64,000 nt of DNA from Chryseosolibacter sp964438975 (lineage in GTDB: Bacteria; Bacteroidota; Bacteroidia; Cytophagales; Cyclobacteriaceae). Positions 1 through 7,893 of the stretch are shown here, piece after piece; position 1 is the stretch's first letter, and the number at the start of each line of letters is the position of its first letter. The notes under the pieces were generated by a model. It was not told where the DNA came from. It was given only the letters and a program-made list of their open reading frames with translations, and ran no database searches. The position numbers and the translations under genes were made by a program. Where the stretch lies: assembly GCA_964438975.1 (NCBI GenBank), contig CAYTMU010000007.1, forward strand, positions 1 to 64,000. The letters run 5' to 3'.

Positions 1-423
1 TTTTTTCAGGTCATCGCCCTGCACCGAAGCAACGGAACCCGTCAGGTCCGCTTTCCTTGCTGTACCATAACCAATTACGACGACTTCATCCAGGACGCTG
101 ACGTCGTCGCTCATGACAATGTCGATCACAGATTGATTTTCAATCGCGACTTCACGTGCTACCATTCCGATGAATGAGAATACCAGCACAGCATTGGGAT
201 TTCCAACGCTGAGTGAATATCGCCCATTTACGTCGGTAGTCGTACCGTTGGTTGTTCCGCGCTCTAACACAGAGACGCCGGGCAATGACGCACCATCGGT
301 GCCTGTTACAGTTCCTGTTACGGTCTTGCTCTGTGCAAATGCGGTGAGACTCAGCACAGCGCAAAGAGCAACCAAACAGAAACCCTTCGGCACCCATTGA
401 TTGGACTGTAGAAGTGACTTCAT
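1..423 (-). CDS. SusC/RagA-type TonB-dependent outer-membrane receptor (5' part)
   Basis: This is the first 141 codons of a large outer-membrane receptor; the rest lies beyond the left edge. The frame opens with ATG at 423 and a signal peptide (MKSLLQSNQ..., hydrophobic LVALCAVLSLTAFAQ, cleavage near residue 27). A carboxypeptidase-regulatory-like beta-sandwich follows (VTGTVTGTDGASLPGVSV, TTTDVNGRYSLSV). The plug then starts with DEVVVIGYGTARKADLTGSV, the hallmark of SusC/RagA proteins. In this family SusC works with a SusD lipoprotein to import glycans using TonB energy. The substrate cannot be read from this fragment. The 394 bases between it and tag hold no gene but carry several palindromes, listed separately. 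Confidence 0.95.
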   Translation of the reverse strand, partial: MKSLLQSNQWVPKGFCLVALCAVLSLTAFAQSKTVTGTVTGTDGASLPGVSVLERGTTNGTTTDVNGRYSLSVGNPNAVLVFSFIGMVAREVAIENQSVIDIVMSDDVSVLDEVVVIGYGTARKADLTGSVASVQGDDLKK

Positions 424-453
424 AGAAATTTGGGTTTTTGATAAGGTTAATGG

Positions 454-472
454 CCTTCAAACTATTTGAAGG
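454..472. repeat. 19-bp palindrome in the SusC leader region
   Basis: Perfect 8-bp arms CCTTCAAA / TTTGAAGG separated by CTA. On the minus strand the centre reads ATAGTTTG, close to the TAnnTTTG -7 box, about 36 bases before the susC ATG. It could be promoter, operator or leader hairpin; the sequence alone does not decide. Confidence 0.4.
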
Positions 473-474
473 GA

Positions 475-492
475 TGTACAATCGATTGCATA
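475..492. promoter_or_regulatory. Putative LacI-type operator O1 upstream of susC
   Basis: The 18-mer TGTACAATCGATTGCATA has the perfectly symmetric core CAATCGATTG. It lies 52 bases upstream of the susC start codon, just upstream of the presumed -7 region. A second 18-mer with the same core lies at 632-649. CG-centred palindromes of this length are typical of LacI-family operators. No LacI-family gene is in the window. Confidence 0.55.
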
Positions 493-515
493 ATAGTGAA
501 ATCTGCTATCCTTAT

Positions 516-542
516 CAAGCCAAATGAGCCAATTTTGGCTTG
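516..542. repeat. 9-bp inverted repeat between the two operators
   Basis: Perfect arms CAAGCCAAA (516-524) and TTTGGCTTG (534-542) with a 9-base spacer. It lies in the 394-base gene-free stretch upstream of susC. It may form a hairpin or be a further protein site. Confidence 0.3.
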
Positions 543-631
543 AATGCCACTGGAAAAGCCCGTAATCACGGTTTTACGTCTCCGCTCTCCAAAGCCTGCG
601 CGCGTGCTGGATGGTTCCGAAATTACTGAAT

Positions 632-649
632 TGCGCAATCGATTACGCA
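632..649. promoter_or_regulatory. Putative LacI-type operator O2 upstream of susC
   Basis: The 18-mer TGCGCAATCGATTACGCA is symmetric except for one base pair. It aligns with O1 (475-492) as TGYRCAATCGATTRCRYA. The centres are 157 bp apart, close to 15 helical turns, a spacing that would allow two bound repressors to loop the DNA. Confidence 0.5.
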
Positions 650-778
650 CCCGGTGGCATGACTGAACGGCTGGCATGCTTTTTTTATTCTTTGAAGCCA
701 GAATATGATGTGGCGCCGAAGGGCTCCATTTACATACAGATCAATGGCAATCTAGAATTGCTAAAAGTGGGGTTTATT

Positions 779-819
779 AACGAAAGAACCGCGGAGGACG
801 TCCGGGGTTCTTTTCGTTT
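779..819 (-). terminator. Hairpin terminator at the 3' end of tag
   Basis: Long inverted repeat AACGAAAGAACC... / ...GGTTCTTTTCGTT with GC-rich inner part, overlapping the tag stop codon at 818-820. The trailing sequence on the minus strand is AT-rich but only moderately U-rich. It separates tag from susC. Confidence 0.6.
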
Positions 820-1393
820 ACAGACCTGCCGCGCGATGGCGCCAGCAGTCGACCAGGTGATCATTGACGAGCCCACAGGCCTGCATGTGTGCGTATATGA
901 TTGTACTTCCCACAAATTTGAACCCTCGCCTGGTCAAATCGCGACTGAGTAGGTCTGATTCGTTGCTGGTTGCGGGAATATCTGAAAGCTGTTTTCGCTT
1001 GTTCACAATCGGCTGTCCGCCTACAAATGTCCATATGTACTCATCGAATGTTCCGAATTCTTTCTGAACCTCGAGAAATCGCCGGGCATTATTCACTGCG
1101 GCATTGACCTTCAACCTGTTGCGTATGATCCCCGGATCCAGAAGGATTTTTTCTATTCGCGCGGGCGTAAATCTTGCCACTCGAACGGGGTCAAAATCGG
1201 CAAATGCTTTCCGGTAGCCCTCCCGCTTCTTCAGCACTGTGGACCAGCTTAGACCAGCCTGCGCGCCTTCTAAAATAAGAAACTCAAAATGTTTCCGGTC
1301 GTCGTGGACAGGGACGCCCCATTCTTCGTCGTGGTAGGCGATGTACTGATCGGAGCCCAAACACCAACCGCATCGTTTCTTTTCGTCTTTCAT
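818..1393 (-). CDS. tag: DNA-3-methyladenine glycosylase I
   Basis: Removes 3-methyladenine from alkylated DNA, the first step of base-excision repair, in the cytoplasm. At 191 residues it has the usual Tag length. It begins MKDEKKRCGWC; an in-frame ATG 48 bases further upstream would add 16 residues that Tag proteins lack. The expected zinc ligands are visible: Cys8 in RCGW, His21 in YHDEEWGVP, and His179 and Cys183 in NDHLVDC. Glu42 in LEGAQAGLSW matches the conserved active-site glutamate. It is a single-gene unit: susC downstream has its own regulatory region and a hairpin closes the gene. Confidence 0.95.
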   Translation of the reverse strand: MKDEKKRCGWCLGSDQYIAYHDEEWGVPVHDDRKHFEFLILEGAQAGLSWSTVLKKREGYRKAFADFDPVRVARFTPARIEKILLDPGIIRNRLKVNAAVNNARRFLEVQKEFGTFDEYIWTFVGGQPIVNKRKQLSDIPATSNESDLLSRDLTRRGFKFVGSTIIYAHMQACGLVNDHLVDCWRHRAAGL

Positions 1394-1429
1394 GGTTGTG
1401 GAAAATGATACCCGCGCCCATAGGTTGAG

Positions 1430-1449
1430 GTGGGGAATCAACTCCCCAC
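1430..1449. repeat. 7-bp perfect hairpin upstream of tag
   Basis: GTGGGGA / TCCCCAC with a 6-base loop, 37 bases upstream of the tag start codon. It would sit in the tag leader RNA or at its promoter. No TAnnTTTG box is visible nearby. The remaining intergenic sequence up to 1609 shows nothing else. Confidence 0.35.
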
Positions 1450-1609
1450 GATCAAGAACTTTCCGCGGCAGTACGAAAATTAGTCAAAAATCGCCGTCCG
1501 CCCGTGGCAAATCCGCATACTTGTGGGTAATGGATTTGTGAGGCTAAGGAGTTACCTTCGCCTATCTGTCACTATCGCCTGATCGGCGCGCAATCTGTCG
1601 CATCTTAAT

Positions 1610-2254
1610 ATGAGCCGCAATCTCAAACTACTTATCGCCCTGGTCATCGTAGCGACGGTTGCGCTGTATGTAGTATTCGTTACAATACCATCGGAACTCG
1701 CCCGCCGGAGTTACGACGGCGCGCGGGCGTTGGGGGAGGATATACGAAAAGCGATGCAGTTTACTCCTGAAGTCAGGGTCAATAACACGATTGTCGTCAA
1801 TCAGCAGACAACAGCTTTTGAGTTATCGGTATTGCGGCAGAATTTCCAACACCGCTATACCTGGGAGAATTCATGGCTTGGAAGTACCAAGAAGATATTC
1901 ATCGAGGGCACGTTCAATGCAGCGGTCGGATTTGATCTGCATGAGAAGTTCTCGATCACGTTGCGTGACGGCAAGGCTCATGTGGTTCTTGCCGAACCTC
2001 GTATCTTGTCGGTGGAATCTTCCGGCGATATCAGCTATCGCGATGAACAGGGTGTCTGGAACTGGGTGAACACCAACGACCGGACACGCGCGACCAACGC
2101 GTTCATCGTCGATGCGCGTCGGCATGCGGAGCGCGCCGCATTTGTGAACGATGCTAACAGGGAAATGGAAAAACGTCTGCGGGATCTGCTCGCCCCGTAC
2201 GCTGACGAGGTCGAAGTGACGTTCGACCCATCTGTCCGGCTTGATCAGCGATAA
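1610..2254 (+). CDS. DUF4230 membrane-anchored protein
   Basis: A 214-residue protein with one N-terminal membrane segment (about residues 7-27, LLIALVIVATVALYVVFV) and a DUF4230 domain behind it. Landmarks of that family are VVNQQTTAFELSVL, WLGSTKKIFIEGTF and VGFDLHEKFSITL, followed by VVLAEPRILSVES. The domain should lie outside the cytoplasmic membrane. DUF4230 is widespread in Bacteroidota and has no assigned function. The ATG at 1610 follows an AT-rich stretch without a clear ribosome binding site. It converges with the DoxX-like gene. Confidence 0.8.
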   Translation: MSRNLKLLIALVIVATVALYVVFVTIPSELARRSYDGARALGEDIRKAMQFTPEVRVNNTIVVNQQTTAFELSVLRQNFQHRYTWENSWLGSTKKIFIEGTFNAAVGFDLHEKFSITLRDGKAHVVLAEPRILSVESSGDISYRDEQGVWNWVNTNDRTRATNAFIVDARRHAERAAFVNDANREMEKRLRDLLAPYADEVEVTFDPSVRLDQR

Positions 2255-2280
2255 CGCTGGTTATGCCACACTCACTAACG

Positions 2281-2664
2281 TCATGATGTCCTGGCTTTTG
2301 CTGACTCACGCTTGCGATACGAGATATACGACCCCGCGAAGAGACCAAAGAACACAAGCATCCCCAACATCGCCGGATTCATCTCCGTCGCCGCTATCGA
2401 TGAGTACGTGGCGCCGACCAGGTCAAAGAACAAACCGGCGTACGCCCACTCCTTCAATCGGGGAAACCCCGGAACGAGGATCGCTATCGCGCCAAGAATC
2501 TTTGCGACTCCTAAGAAAACTATGATGTACTCGGGGTATCCGAGCGTGTTTGACAGCAATGCTACCGAGTCCGAAGTGACCATCGCATTCTGTACGCCTG
2601 ACATGAACATCGTGAGCGCGAAAAGTGCGGTAAATATCCAATACGTGATGTTGATCCTTTTCAT
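2281..2664 (-). CDS. DoxX-like integral membrane protein
   Basis: A 127-residue protein with four hydrophobic segments, compatible with the DoxX-like superfamily. Characteristic pieces are FALTMFMSGVQN in helix 1, LGYPEYIIVFLGVAKILGAIAIL in helix 2 and KEWAYAGLFFDLVGA in helix 3. DoxX-like proteins are small membrane proteins of mostly unknown role, some linked to redox balance. It lies 62 bases downstream of the TIM-barrel gene on the same strand, so the two may be co-transcribed. Confidence 0.75.
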   Translation of the reverse strand: MKRINITYWIFTALFALTMFMSGVQNAMVTSDSVALLSNTLGYPEYIIVFLGVAKILGAIAILVPGFPRLKEWAYAGLFFDLVGATYSSIAATEMNPAMLGMLVFFGLFAGSYISYRKRESAKARTS

Positions 2665-2726
2665 TTTGCGTGACGTCAGATTTGGTATTGGTCAATAACA
2701 GGAAGCCCTGATCCCACTGCAGCAGA

Positions 2727-3569
2727 TCACACCATTCTTGCAATCCCCCGAACGTAGCCGATGGACTCGGCGAGTCCCGGGACGGGGTCATCGCCATCTT
2801 TCTCGTATTCAAAAGCAACGCTTCCCTGGTAATTGATCTTCTTGAGTGTCCTGACCACTTTCGGGATGTCGATGACGCCGCGCCCGATCTCGACGGGCTT
2901 ACCGTCAGCCTGTGCTTTGTCGGTATCTTTCATGTGCATGTCATATAACCTGTCCTTATACTTTTCAATCATGCCCACGGGATCCTGTCCGATGCGCACG
3001 ACGTGTCCGATGTCTATGCAAAATCCGATTCGCTTGTCCAGGTCCTTGATCCTGGCGTGTACATCATGAGGACTTGAGTACAGGTCGTCTCCGGGTCCGT
3101 GGTTGTGAATGGCTACTTTGATGTTAGTCTTCTTCACCAGTTCGTTCACCTGTGGCAGGAGTTCGTGGTTCGGAACCCCGACAATCATCTCAAGTCCGGC
3201 ATGGGATGCGTAGTTGAAGGCGGCTTCCACTTCCTGGCCTGTTTTCATATAGATCACGCCAGCTCCGTAAAGTCTCAGACCGGCATTTCTCACTTTTGCA
3301 GCCATGCTTCGAATGTCATCTGCCGAACTTTCAAGGGGCATATGCATGCTTTTAAGTGCCACGGAATTGAGACCGAGACGTTTGCATATTGCTATCACTT
3401 CGTCAAGACTGAATTTCCGCAATGTATAGGAGGCAATGCCCATGTTGAAGGCCGCCTGGTTGGCGGGGGTCGACCCTCCCATGCCTGAGGCAAAGACGCT
3501 GATGTTGGCCAGCGTGGCAGCGGCTGAGATGCCCGCAGCTTTCAGAAACTCATTTCTCGAAATCTTCAT
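2727..3569 (-). CDS. Exported sugar-phosphate isomerase/epimerase-like TIM-barrel protein
   Basis: A 280-residue protein of the xylose-isomerase-like (AP endonuclease family 2) TIM-barrel superfamily. Metal-site candidates along the barrel are AIHNHGPGDD, FCIDIGHVVRIG and DMHMKDTD, ending with a glutamate in VAFEYEKDGD. The N-terminus (MKISRNEFLKAAGISAAATLANISVFASG) resembles a Tat signal but has only one arginine, so export by Tat is doubtful and Sec is possible. Related exported proteins in Bacteroidota lie in sugar-utilization loci, but the substrate is unknown. About 260 bases upstream are gene-free. Confidence 0.8.
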   Translation of the reverse strand: MKISRNEFLKAAGISAAATLANISVFASGMGGSTPANQAAFNMGIASYTLRKFSLDEVIAICKRLGLNSVALKSMHMPLESSADDIRSMAAKVRNAGLRLYGAGVIYMKTGQEVEAAFNYASHAGLEMIVGVPNHELLPQVNELVKKTNIKVAIHNHGPGDDLYSSPHDVHARIKDLDKRIGFCIDIGHVVRIGQDPVGMIEKYKDRLYDMHMKDTDKAQADGKPVEIGRGVIDIPKVVRTLKKINYQGSVAFEYEKDGDDPVPGLAESIGYVRGIARMV

Positions 3570-3755
3570 AATTCGTAGCTAAGTGTTAGGATCCCCGGAC
3601 CGGCGAGTCCGGACGAGTTTTGAAAGTATCAAAGTTTCCGAAAGTTGTCAAGGACTAACGGAACATTCACGTCATGTCGACAATTTTTCTAAAGAATGTC
3701 GCTGTCACCGCCTCCATTCGGCGGGTTAGCCTATGCTGAATTCGGCTTGACGCCG

Positions 3756-3763
3756 TATGTTTG
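3756..3763 (+). promoter_or_regulatory. Exact -7 box TATGTTTG upstream of the MATE gene
   Basis: Matches the Bacteroidota -7 consensus TAnnTTTG, 68 bases upstream of the MATE ATG. No TTG is seen at the usual -33 distance. Transcription would start at about 3768, so the transcript would begin within the hairpin at 3765-3808. Confidence 0.4.
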
Positions 3764-3764
3764 C

Positions 3765-3808
3765 AGCCGTCTCGGACAACCCACTGCCTGTGTTGTCCGT
3801 AGACGGCT
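3765..3808 (+). repeat. Long hairpin at the 5' end of the MATE transcript
   Basis: Arms 3765-3780 and 3792-3808 pair over 16 positions with a single bulged base. They read AGCCGTCTCGGACAAC and GTTGTCCGTAGACGGCT, with an 11-base loop. No U-run follows, so it is not a standard terminator. It ends 23 bases before the MATE start codon. Confidence 0.6.
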
Positions 3809-3831
3809 AGACTCGATGATGAAAATTGACA

Positions 3832-5271
3832 ATGGATCCCTCAAATAAAGATACTGCTACGGAGCCCAAGGCGCCACCACCCCCGTCAACGTCGGTATGG
3901 GAGGCATTGAAGGACTCCATTCGCGGCAGTGAAGCTGACTATACGAAGATCGGACTTAAGCGAGCGATCTTCTTACTGTCCGTGCCGATGATTCTTGAAT
4001 TGGTGATGGAATCACTTTTCGCGGTAGTGGACATATACTTCGTTGGCAAGCTCGGTGCATCGGCAGTGGCAACGGTTGGATTGACGGAGACATTTCTCTT
4101 TCTCTTATACTCAATAGCTATGGGACTGGCGACAGCGGTCGCAGCCATCATTGCCAGGCGAGTCGGGGAGAAGGACCCGGATCGCGCGGCCCGCACGGCC
4201 GTGCAAGCGATCGCGATGGCGTTCCTGTGTTCCTTGCCGTTCTCGGTAGCGGGAATCTTCTACTCGCAAGAGCTCTTGACGCTGATGGGTGGCGACGAGT
4301 GGACCATCAATCACGGATATCGCTATGCGCAGTGGATGCTCGGTGGAAATGCAGTCATCTTTTTTCTGTTTGTTATCAACGCGATCTTTCGCGGAGCAGG
4401 TGACGCAGCTATTGCCATGCGTGTGTTGTGGATCGCTAATATCATCAACATCGTATTGGATCCGATCTTGATATTCGGATGGGGTCCCATCCCTGCAATG
4501 GGTGTCGAAGGCGCGGCCATCGCCACTAATATCGGCCGCGCCGTCGGCGTCGGCGTACAGTTGTGGACGCTGTTCCGCGGAGGGAAGCATATTCGGGTGA
4601 CCACCCGGCAATTGCATTTGGATGCGCGTATCGCACTCAACATATTCAGAACTTCACTCGGAGGTATCGGACAAATGATTGTTTCGATGACATCCTGGAT
4701 ATTTCTGATGCGTATACTCGCTGACATAGGGAGTGAAGCCGTGGCCGGGGCAACCATTGCGATTCGCGTCATGATGTTGACGATGATGCCTGCCTGGGGA
4801 TTCTCAAATGCAGCGGCGACCCTTGTCGGACAAAACCTGGGGGCGGGTAGCCCTGAACGCGCTGAGTCTTCAGTTTGGCGGATCGGGGGCTATACCATGG
4901 TCTACCTTGTGGGGGTGGCGTTCATTTATTTTTCTTACAACGAGTGGCTTATGGCCTTTTTTACGGACGAACCCCGTGTAATAGCCATCGGCGCGGAGTG
5001 GCTCCGCATTCTTTCCTACTCGTACTTCGTCTATGGGTGGTGGATGGTTGCAACGCAGGCATTCAATGGCGCTGGCGACACACGAACTCCGACGGTGATA
5101 AACATTGTCTTCTTCTGGCTCATACAGATCCCGTTGTGTTACCTCCTCGCGATCAGATTCGACTGGGCGGAGTCCGGCGTATTCTGGGGAGTTTTCTTCT
5201 CCGAGACCGCGGTGGGCTTATTCACTTTGTGGTTGTTTACCCGCGGTGGCTGGAAGCGGCAGGTAATCTGA
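3832..5271 (+). CDS. MATE-family multidrug/toxin exporter
   Basis: A 479-residue inner-membrane antiporter with about 12 hydrophobic segments in two related halves. MATE features are LSVPMILELVMESLFAVVDIYFVGKLG in the first helix pair and the matching second-half stretch AWGFSNAAATLVGQNLGAG. These carriers export cationic drugs and metabolites against H+ or Na+. The ATG at 3832 is preferred over a TTG two codons upstream. A proline-rich cytoplasmic tail (KAPPPPSTS) precedes the first helix. The next gene begins 40 bases downstream. Confidence 0.93.
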   Translation: MDPSNKDTATEPKAPPPPSTSVWEALKDSIRGSEADYTKIGLKRAIFLLSVPMILELVMESLFAVVDIYFVGKLGASAVATVGLTETFLFLLYSIAMGLATAVAAIIARRVGEKDPDRAARTAVQAIAMAFLCSLPFSVAGIFYSQELLTLMGGDEWTINHGYRYAQWMLGGNAVIFFLFVINAIFRGAGDAAIAMRVLWIANIINIVLDPILIFGWGPIPAMGVEGAAIATNIGRAVGVGVQLWTLFRGGKHIRVTTRQLHLDARIALNIFRTSLGGIGQMIVSMTSWIFLMRILADIGSEAVAGATIAIRVMMLTMMPAWGFSNAAATLVGQNLGAGSPERAESSVWRIGGYTMVYLVGVAFIYFSYNEWLMAFFTDEPRVIAIGAEWLRILSYSYFVYGWWMVATQAFNGAGDTRTPTVINIVFFWLIQIPLCYLLAIRFDWAESGVFWGVFFSETAVGLFTLWLFTRGGWKRQVI

Positions 5272-5279
5272 CCCTAATG

Positions 5280-5308
5280 AGTGGCAGTATTTTTTTACCA
5301 CTGCCGCT
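5280..5308 (+). repeat. Hairpin between MATE and the next gene
   Basis: AGTGGCAGT (5280-5288) pairs with ACTGCCGCT (5300-5308), 9 bp with one G-U pair, with a T-rich loop. It ends three bases before the next start codon, so it covers that gene's ribosome-binding region. The U-run is in the loop, not after the stem, so it is not a normal terminator. Confidence 0.5.
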
Positions 5309-5311
5309 GAA

Positions 5312-6589
5312 ATGAGAACAAAAAGGAAGGGGAGTGTTCGCCACGTCGTCGTTGGCTGTGGGGTATTGGTATTGGTGGCTTCTGTGGCGCTTTGTCAGAC
5401 GCAAATACGCGGGCACAATCAAATCGAATCATTGATCGATGAGTGGAATTTTGCCAACAATGCGAAAAACATCCACAGTTTCGAGAGGGTGTATGCGGAC
5501 CAGTTAAGCTATTATGGAAGTTCTGTGTCTCAGTCGGACGCAATAGAACAGAAGCAACAGTTGTTTCGAGACCAGCCGTCTTTTCGGCAGCGGATCATCA
5601 CGGAGATATCTTACAGCGCTCAGCCGACGGGCGTCACACGCGCGGCTTTCATGCGAGAGGTATACGACGGGGCTTCGTGGAGGAGGAGGCAATCCTTCCT
5701 TGACGTTGATACCAATAGTGGTCGGTATATCATCGTCGGTGAGTGGGATGGGGAGACTCGCCAGTCATCGGATCAAGGGGTGGCGTTGCCCGATTTAACT
5801 CCGCAACCTGTGCCACCTCGAGTCGACAGCATGAGCACGTCTATTACGGACCTCGTGCCGGTGTTGCCGCGGATGGAACACCCGGATTCGATAGTTGAAG
5901 ATCTGGCTGTGTCACCACTGACGCGCAGGGACACCGCCGCGATCAGGCGAGAAACGCCCGGCAATGCATTTTCCATGTTCTCATCGGGTGACGTCGTGGT
6001 GCCTCGGCTTTACGTGCTCATTCTGATTGCGATCCTCGCCGTGGGAGGCCTGATGATCTTCGTTGCGGACAGTATCCAGTCGCGTCGCGCCAAACGGGTC
6101 AGGGCATCGCGGACGCCGGAGGATGCGGAGCATGTGGTACGTGATGTCAAAGTACATGCAGCGTTTGAAGCATTTGTCGTAACGCTTTTCGACCCGTTGT
6201 ACTTCAAGTCATTTCGCCCCAAGGCGGAATATGTATTGGCAGGAGAAGGGGGTCGTGTGGAGAACGGTCCGGATCTGGTGATCGACTATACCCAGAACGA
6301 TATGAGTTTGCGTTTTGCAATCGTGTGTCAGTATTATCGGCACGCGGCGAAGAGCGAGGTGGAACTTCCCTCGCCTGCGCAGCAGGGTCGCATCCGGGAA
6401 TTTCAATCTGAGCCTGGAATGGATGTGTACTACGTGCTGGGATTCGGCGGCAAGCCGGATGACCCGAAACAATTATTCTTTGTCCCGGCGGGGGATGTGC
6501 AAGATGAATACATTTCGCGAACGCATTTGAGGCAATACTCCAAATCCGGTATGTTCTACTACAACCGACGCAATGGAAGGATACAGTAG
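5312..6589 (+). CDS. Membrane protein with NTF2-like domain and degenerate endonuclease-like C-terminus
   Basis: This 425-residue protein is not a recognised named family. It has a signal-like segment (residues 11-28) and then a probable SnoaL/NTF2-like domain (about 36-145: IESLIDEWNFANNAKNIHSF, YADQLSYYGSSVS). A proline-rich linker follows. A membrane helix (about 230-254) is followed by basic residues QSRRAKRVR. The C-terminal part (about 283-425) has the layout of a restriction-endonuclease-like fold: FEAFVVTLFD, then PDLVIDY, then RFAIVCQYYR. The last block would normally read ECK; here it is VCQ, so nuclease activity is unlikely. The domain would be cytosolic if the first segment is a cleaved signal. 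Confidence 0.6.
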   Translation: MRTKRKGSVRHVVVGCGVLVLVASVALCQTQIRGHNQIESLIDEWNFANNAKNIHSFERVYADQLSYYGSSVSQSDAIEQKQQLFRDQPSFRQRIITEISYSAQPTGVTRAAFMREVYDGASWRRRQSFLDVDTNSGRYIIVGEWDGETRQSSDQGVALPDLTPQPVPPRVDSMSTSITDLVPVLPRMEHPDSIVEDLAVSPLTRRDTAAIRRETPGNAFSMFSSGDVVVPRLYVLILIAILAVGGLMIFVADSIQSRRAKRVRASRTPEDAEHVVRDVKVHAAFEAFVVTLFDPLYFKSFRPKAEYVLAGEGGRVENGPDLVIDYTQNDMSLRFAIVCQYYRHAAKSEVELPSPAQQGRIREFQSEPGMDVYYVLGFGGKPDDPKQLFFVPAGDVQDEYISRTHLRQYSKSGMFYYNRRNGRIQ

Positions 6590-6720
6590 CAAACACTTGA
6601 AGTGCGTCCGTTGACATCAACCCGATCGTCTGACATGCAGTTCGCATGTAGGTCACGCCGAGTCCAAACAATTTCGACGGCCTTCTTCGTCTGTGCAATT
6701 TGCATCCCCTATATTGTGCC

Positions 6721-7863
6721 ATGAACAACGTTGAAAGTAAATCGAAGCTCACCAAGAGTGTGCACGCCGGGTCGTTTGGAGACACGGAGTTCAAAGGTAT
6801 TGTTACACCGATCTTTCCGTCATCGGCGTATGATTACGAAGGAGTGACGGGAGGAACCTTGTATCCGAGGTACTTTAACACGCCCAATCATCGATCGATC
6901 GCTGAAAAGCTTGCAGCGCTTGAGAACGCCGAGACCGGATTGATTTTCAGTTCGGGGATGGCGGCTATTCTTACGTCGCTGTTTGGCGTGATGAAAGCGG
7001 GAGATCATGGGATTTTTCAAAGCGATCTTTACGGCGGGACGCATAGTGCAGTTGTGCACGAGTTCCCGAGGTACGGCATGACTTACACGATGGTCGACGG
7101 CGCGGACCCTTCGAATTTCAGAAAAGCAATTCGGCCGGAAACGAAACTCATTTACATTGAAACACCCTCTAATCCGACACTAAAGATCACAGACATCGGA
7201 GCCGTCTCGGCGATAGCAAAGGAACATGGGCTGGTGACGGTCATAGACAACACCTTTGCGTCACCGGTCAATCAGAATCCGATCGACCTCGGGATTGATG
7301 TCGTCGCTCATAGTGGTACGAAATACATCGGCGGACACAGCGACATATGCTGCGGCGCCGTGCTGACATCGCATAAACTGGGTGCACAGATCCGGGAAAG
7401 TGCTCTGCACTTTGGCGGCTCGCTCGATGCTCATACCTGCTGGCTGGTGGAAAGAAGTCTCAAGACAATTGTCCTGCGCGTTCGCCAACAGAATGAGAAT
7501 GCCCTTGCAATAGCCCGCTTTCTGAGCAGTGACGACCGCGTCGGAAAGGTATATTACCCGGGGCTTGAGACACACCCCGACCACTCTGTCGCGAAGGCCC
7601 AGATGCCAGGTGGCTTCGGCGGGATGTTGTCGTTCGAAGTAAAGTCAGATGCCCACAAGTTTATGGATAAGGTTAAACTCATCAAGCGAGCGATCAGTCT
7701 CGGAGGTGTGGAGTCTACGATTACGTCACCCGTCCGAACTTCACATGTCAAGATGAGCGAAGCTGAGCGGGAAGCGATCGGCGTCACAGACAAGCTGGTG
7801 AGATTGTCTGTAGGTATTGAAGATGTTCAGGATCTGATTGACGACATCGGGCAAGCTTTGTAA
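6721..7863 (+). CDS. Trans-sulfuration enzyme (cystathionine gamma-synthase/lyase or methionine gamma-lyase family)
   Basis: A 380-residue cytosolic PLP enzyme of the Cys/Met metabolism family. The PLP lysine is Lys201 in AHSGTKYIGGHSD. Other conserved blocks are SSGMAAI (cofactor phosphate), YGGTH, YIETPSNP and VIDNTFASP. The C-terminal block LVRLSVGIEDVQDLIDDI is complete. The family interconverts homocysteine, cystathionine and cysteine or cleaves methionine; the sequence does not settle which. The ATG at 6721 is preferred over one seven codons upstream because homologues start close to the KLTKSVHAG block. It converges with the RluD-type gene; no terminator is visible. Confidence 0.9.
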   Translation: MNNVESKSKLTKSVHAGSFGDTEFKGIVTPIFPSSAYDYEGVTGGTLYPRYFNTPNHRSIAEKLAALENAETGLIFSSGMAAILTSLFGVMKAGDHGIFQSDLYGGTHSAVVHEFPRYGMTYTMVDGADPSNFRKAIRPETKLIYIETPSNPTLKITDIGAVSAIAKEHGLVTVIDNTFASPVNQNPIDLGIDVVAHSGTKYIGGHSDICCGAVLTSHKLGAQIRESALHFGGSLDAHTCWLVERSLKTIVLRVRQQNENALAIARFLSSDDRVGKVYYPGLETHPDHSVAKAQMPGGFGGMLSFEVKSDAHKFMDKVKLIKRAISLGGVESTITSPVRTSHVKMSEAEREAIGVTDKLVRLSVGIEDVQDLIDDIGQAL

Positions 7864-7893
7864 AGACAATACAACGGTGTGACTAAACGTGCG

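Noticed and set aside
152..481. Minus-strand frame of 109 codons over the susC start
   Set aside because: It is another frame of the same DNA. The susC frame has a signal peptide and family motifs and simply runs off the window.
611..952. Plus-strand frame of 113 codons upstream of and overlapping tag
   Set aside because: It covers the tag 3' end and its terminator in the antisense direction and resembles no protein; tag is well supported.
2727..3569. Tat signal on the TIM-barrel protein
   Set aside because: The motif SRNEFLK has one arginine only, so a twin-arginine route is not supported by the sequence.
3595..3612. Hairpin CCGGAC / GTCCGG upstream of the TIM-barrel gene
   Set aside because: Short stem with no U-run; I could not tie it to a promoter or terminator.
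4111..4617. Minus-strand frame of 168 codons inside the MATE gene
   Set aside because: Antisense to a clear membrane transporter, with no family resemblance or hydrophobic pattern.
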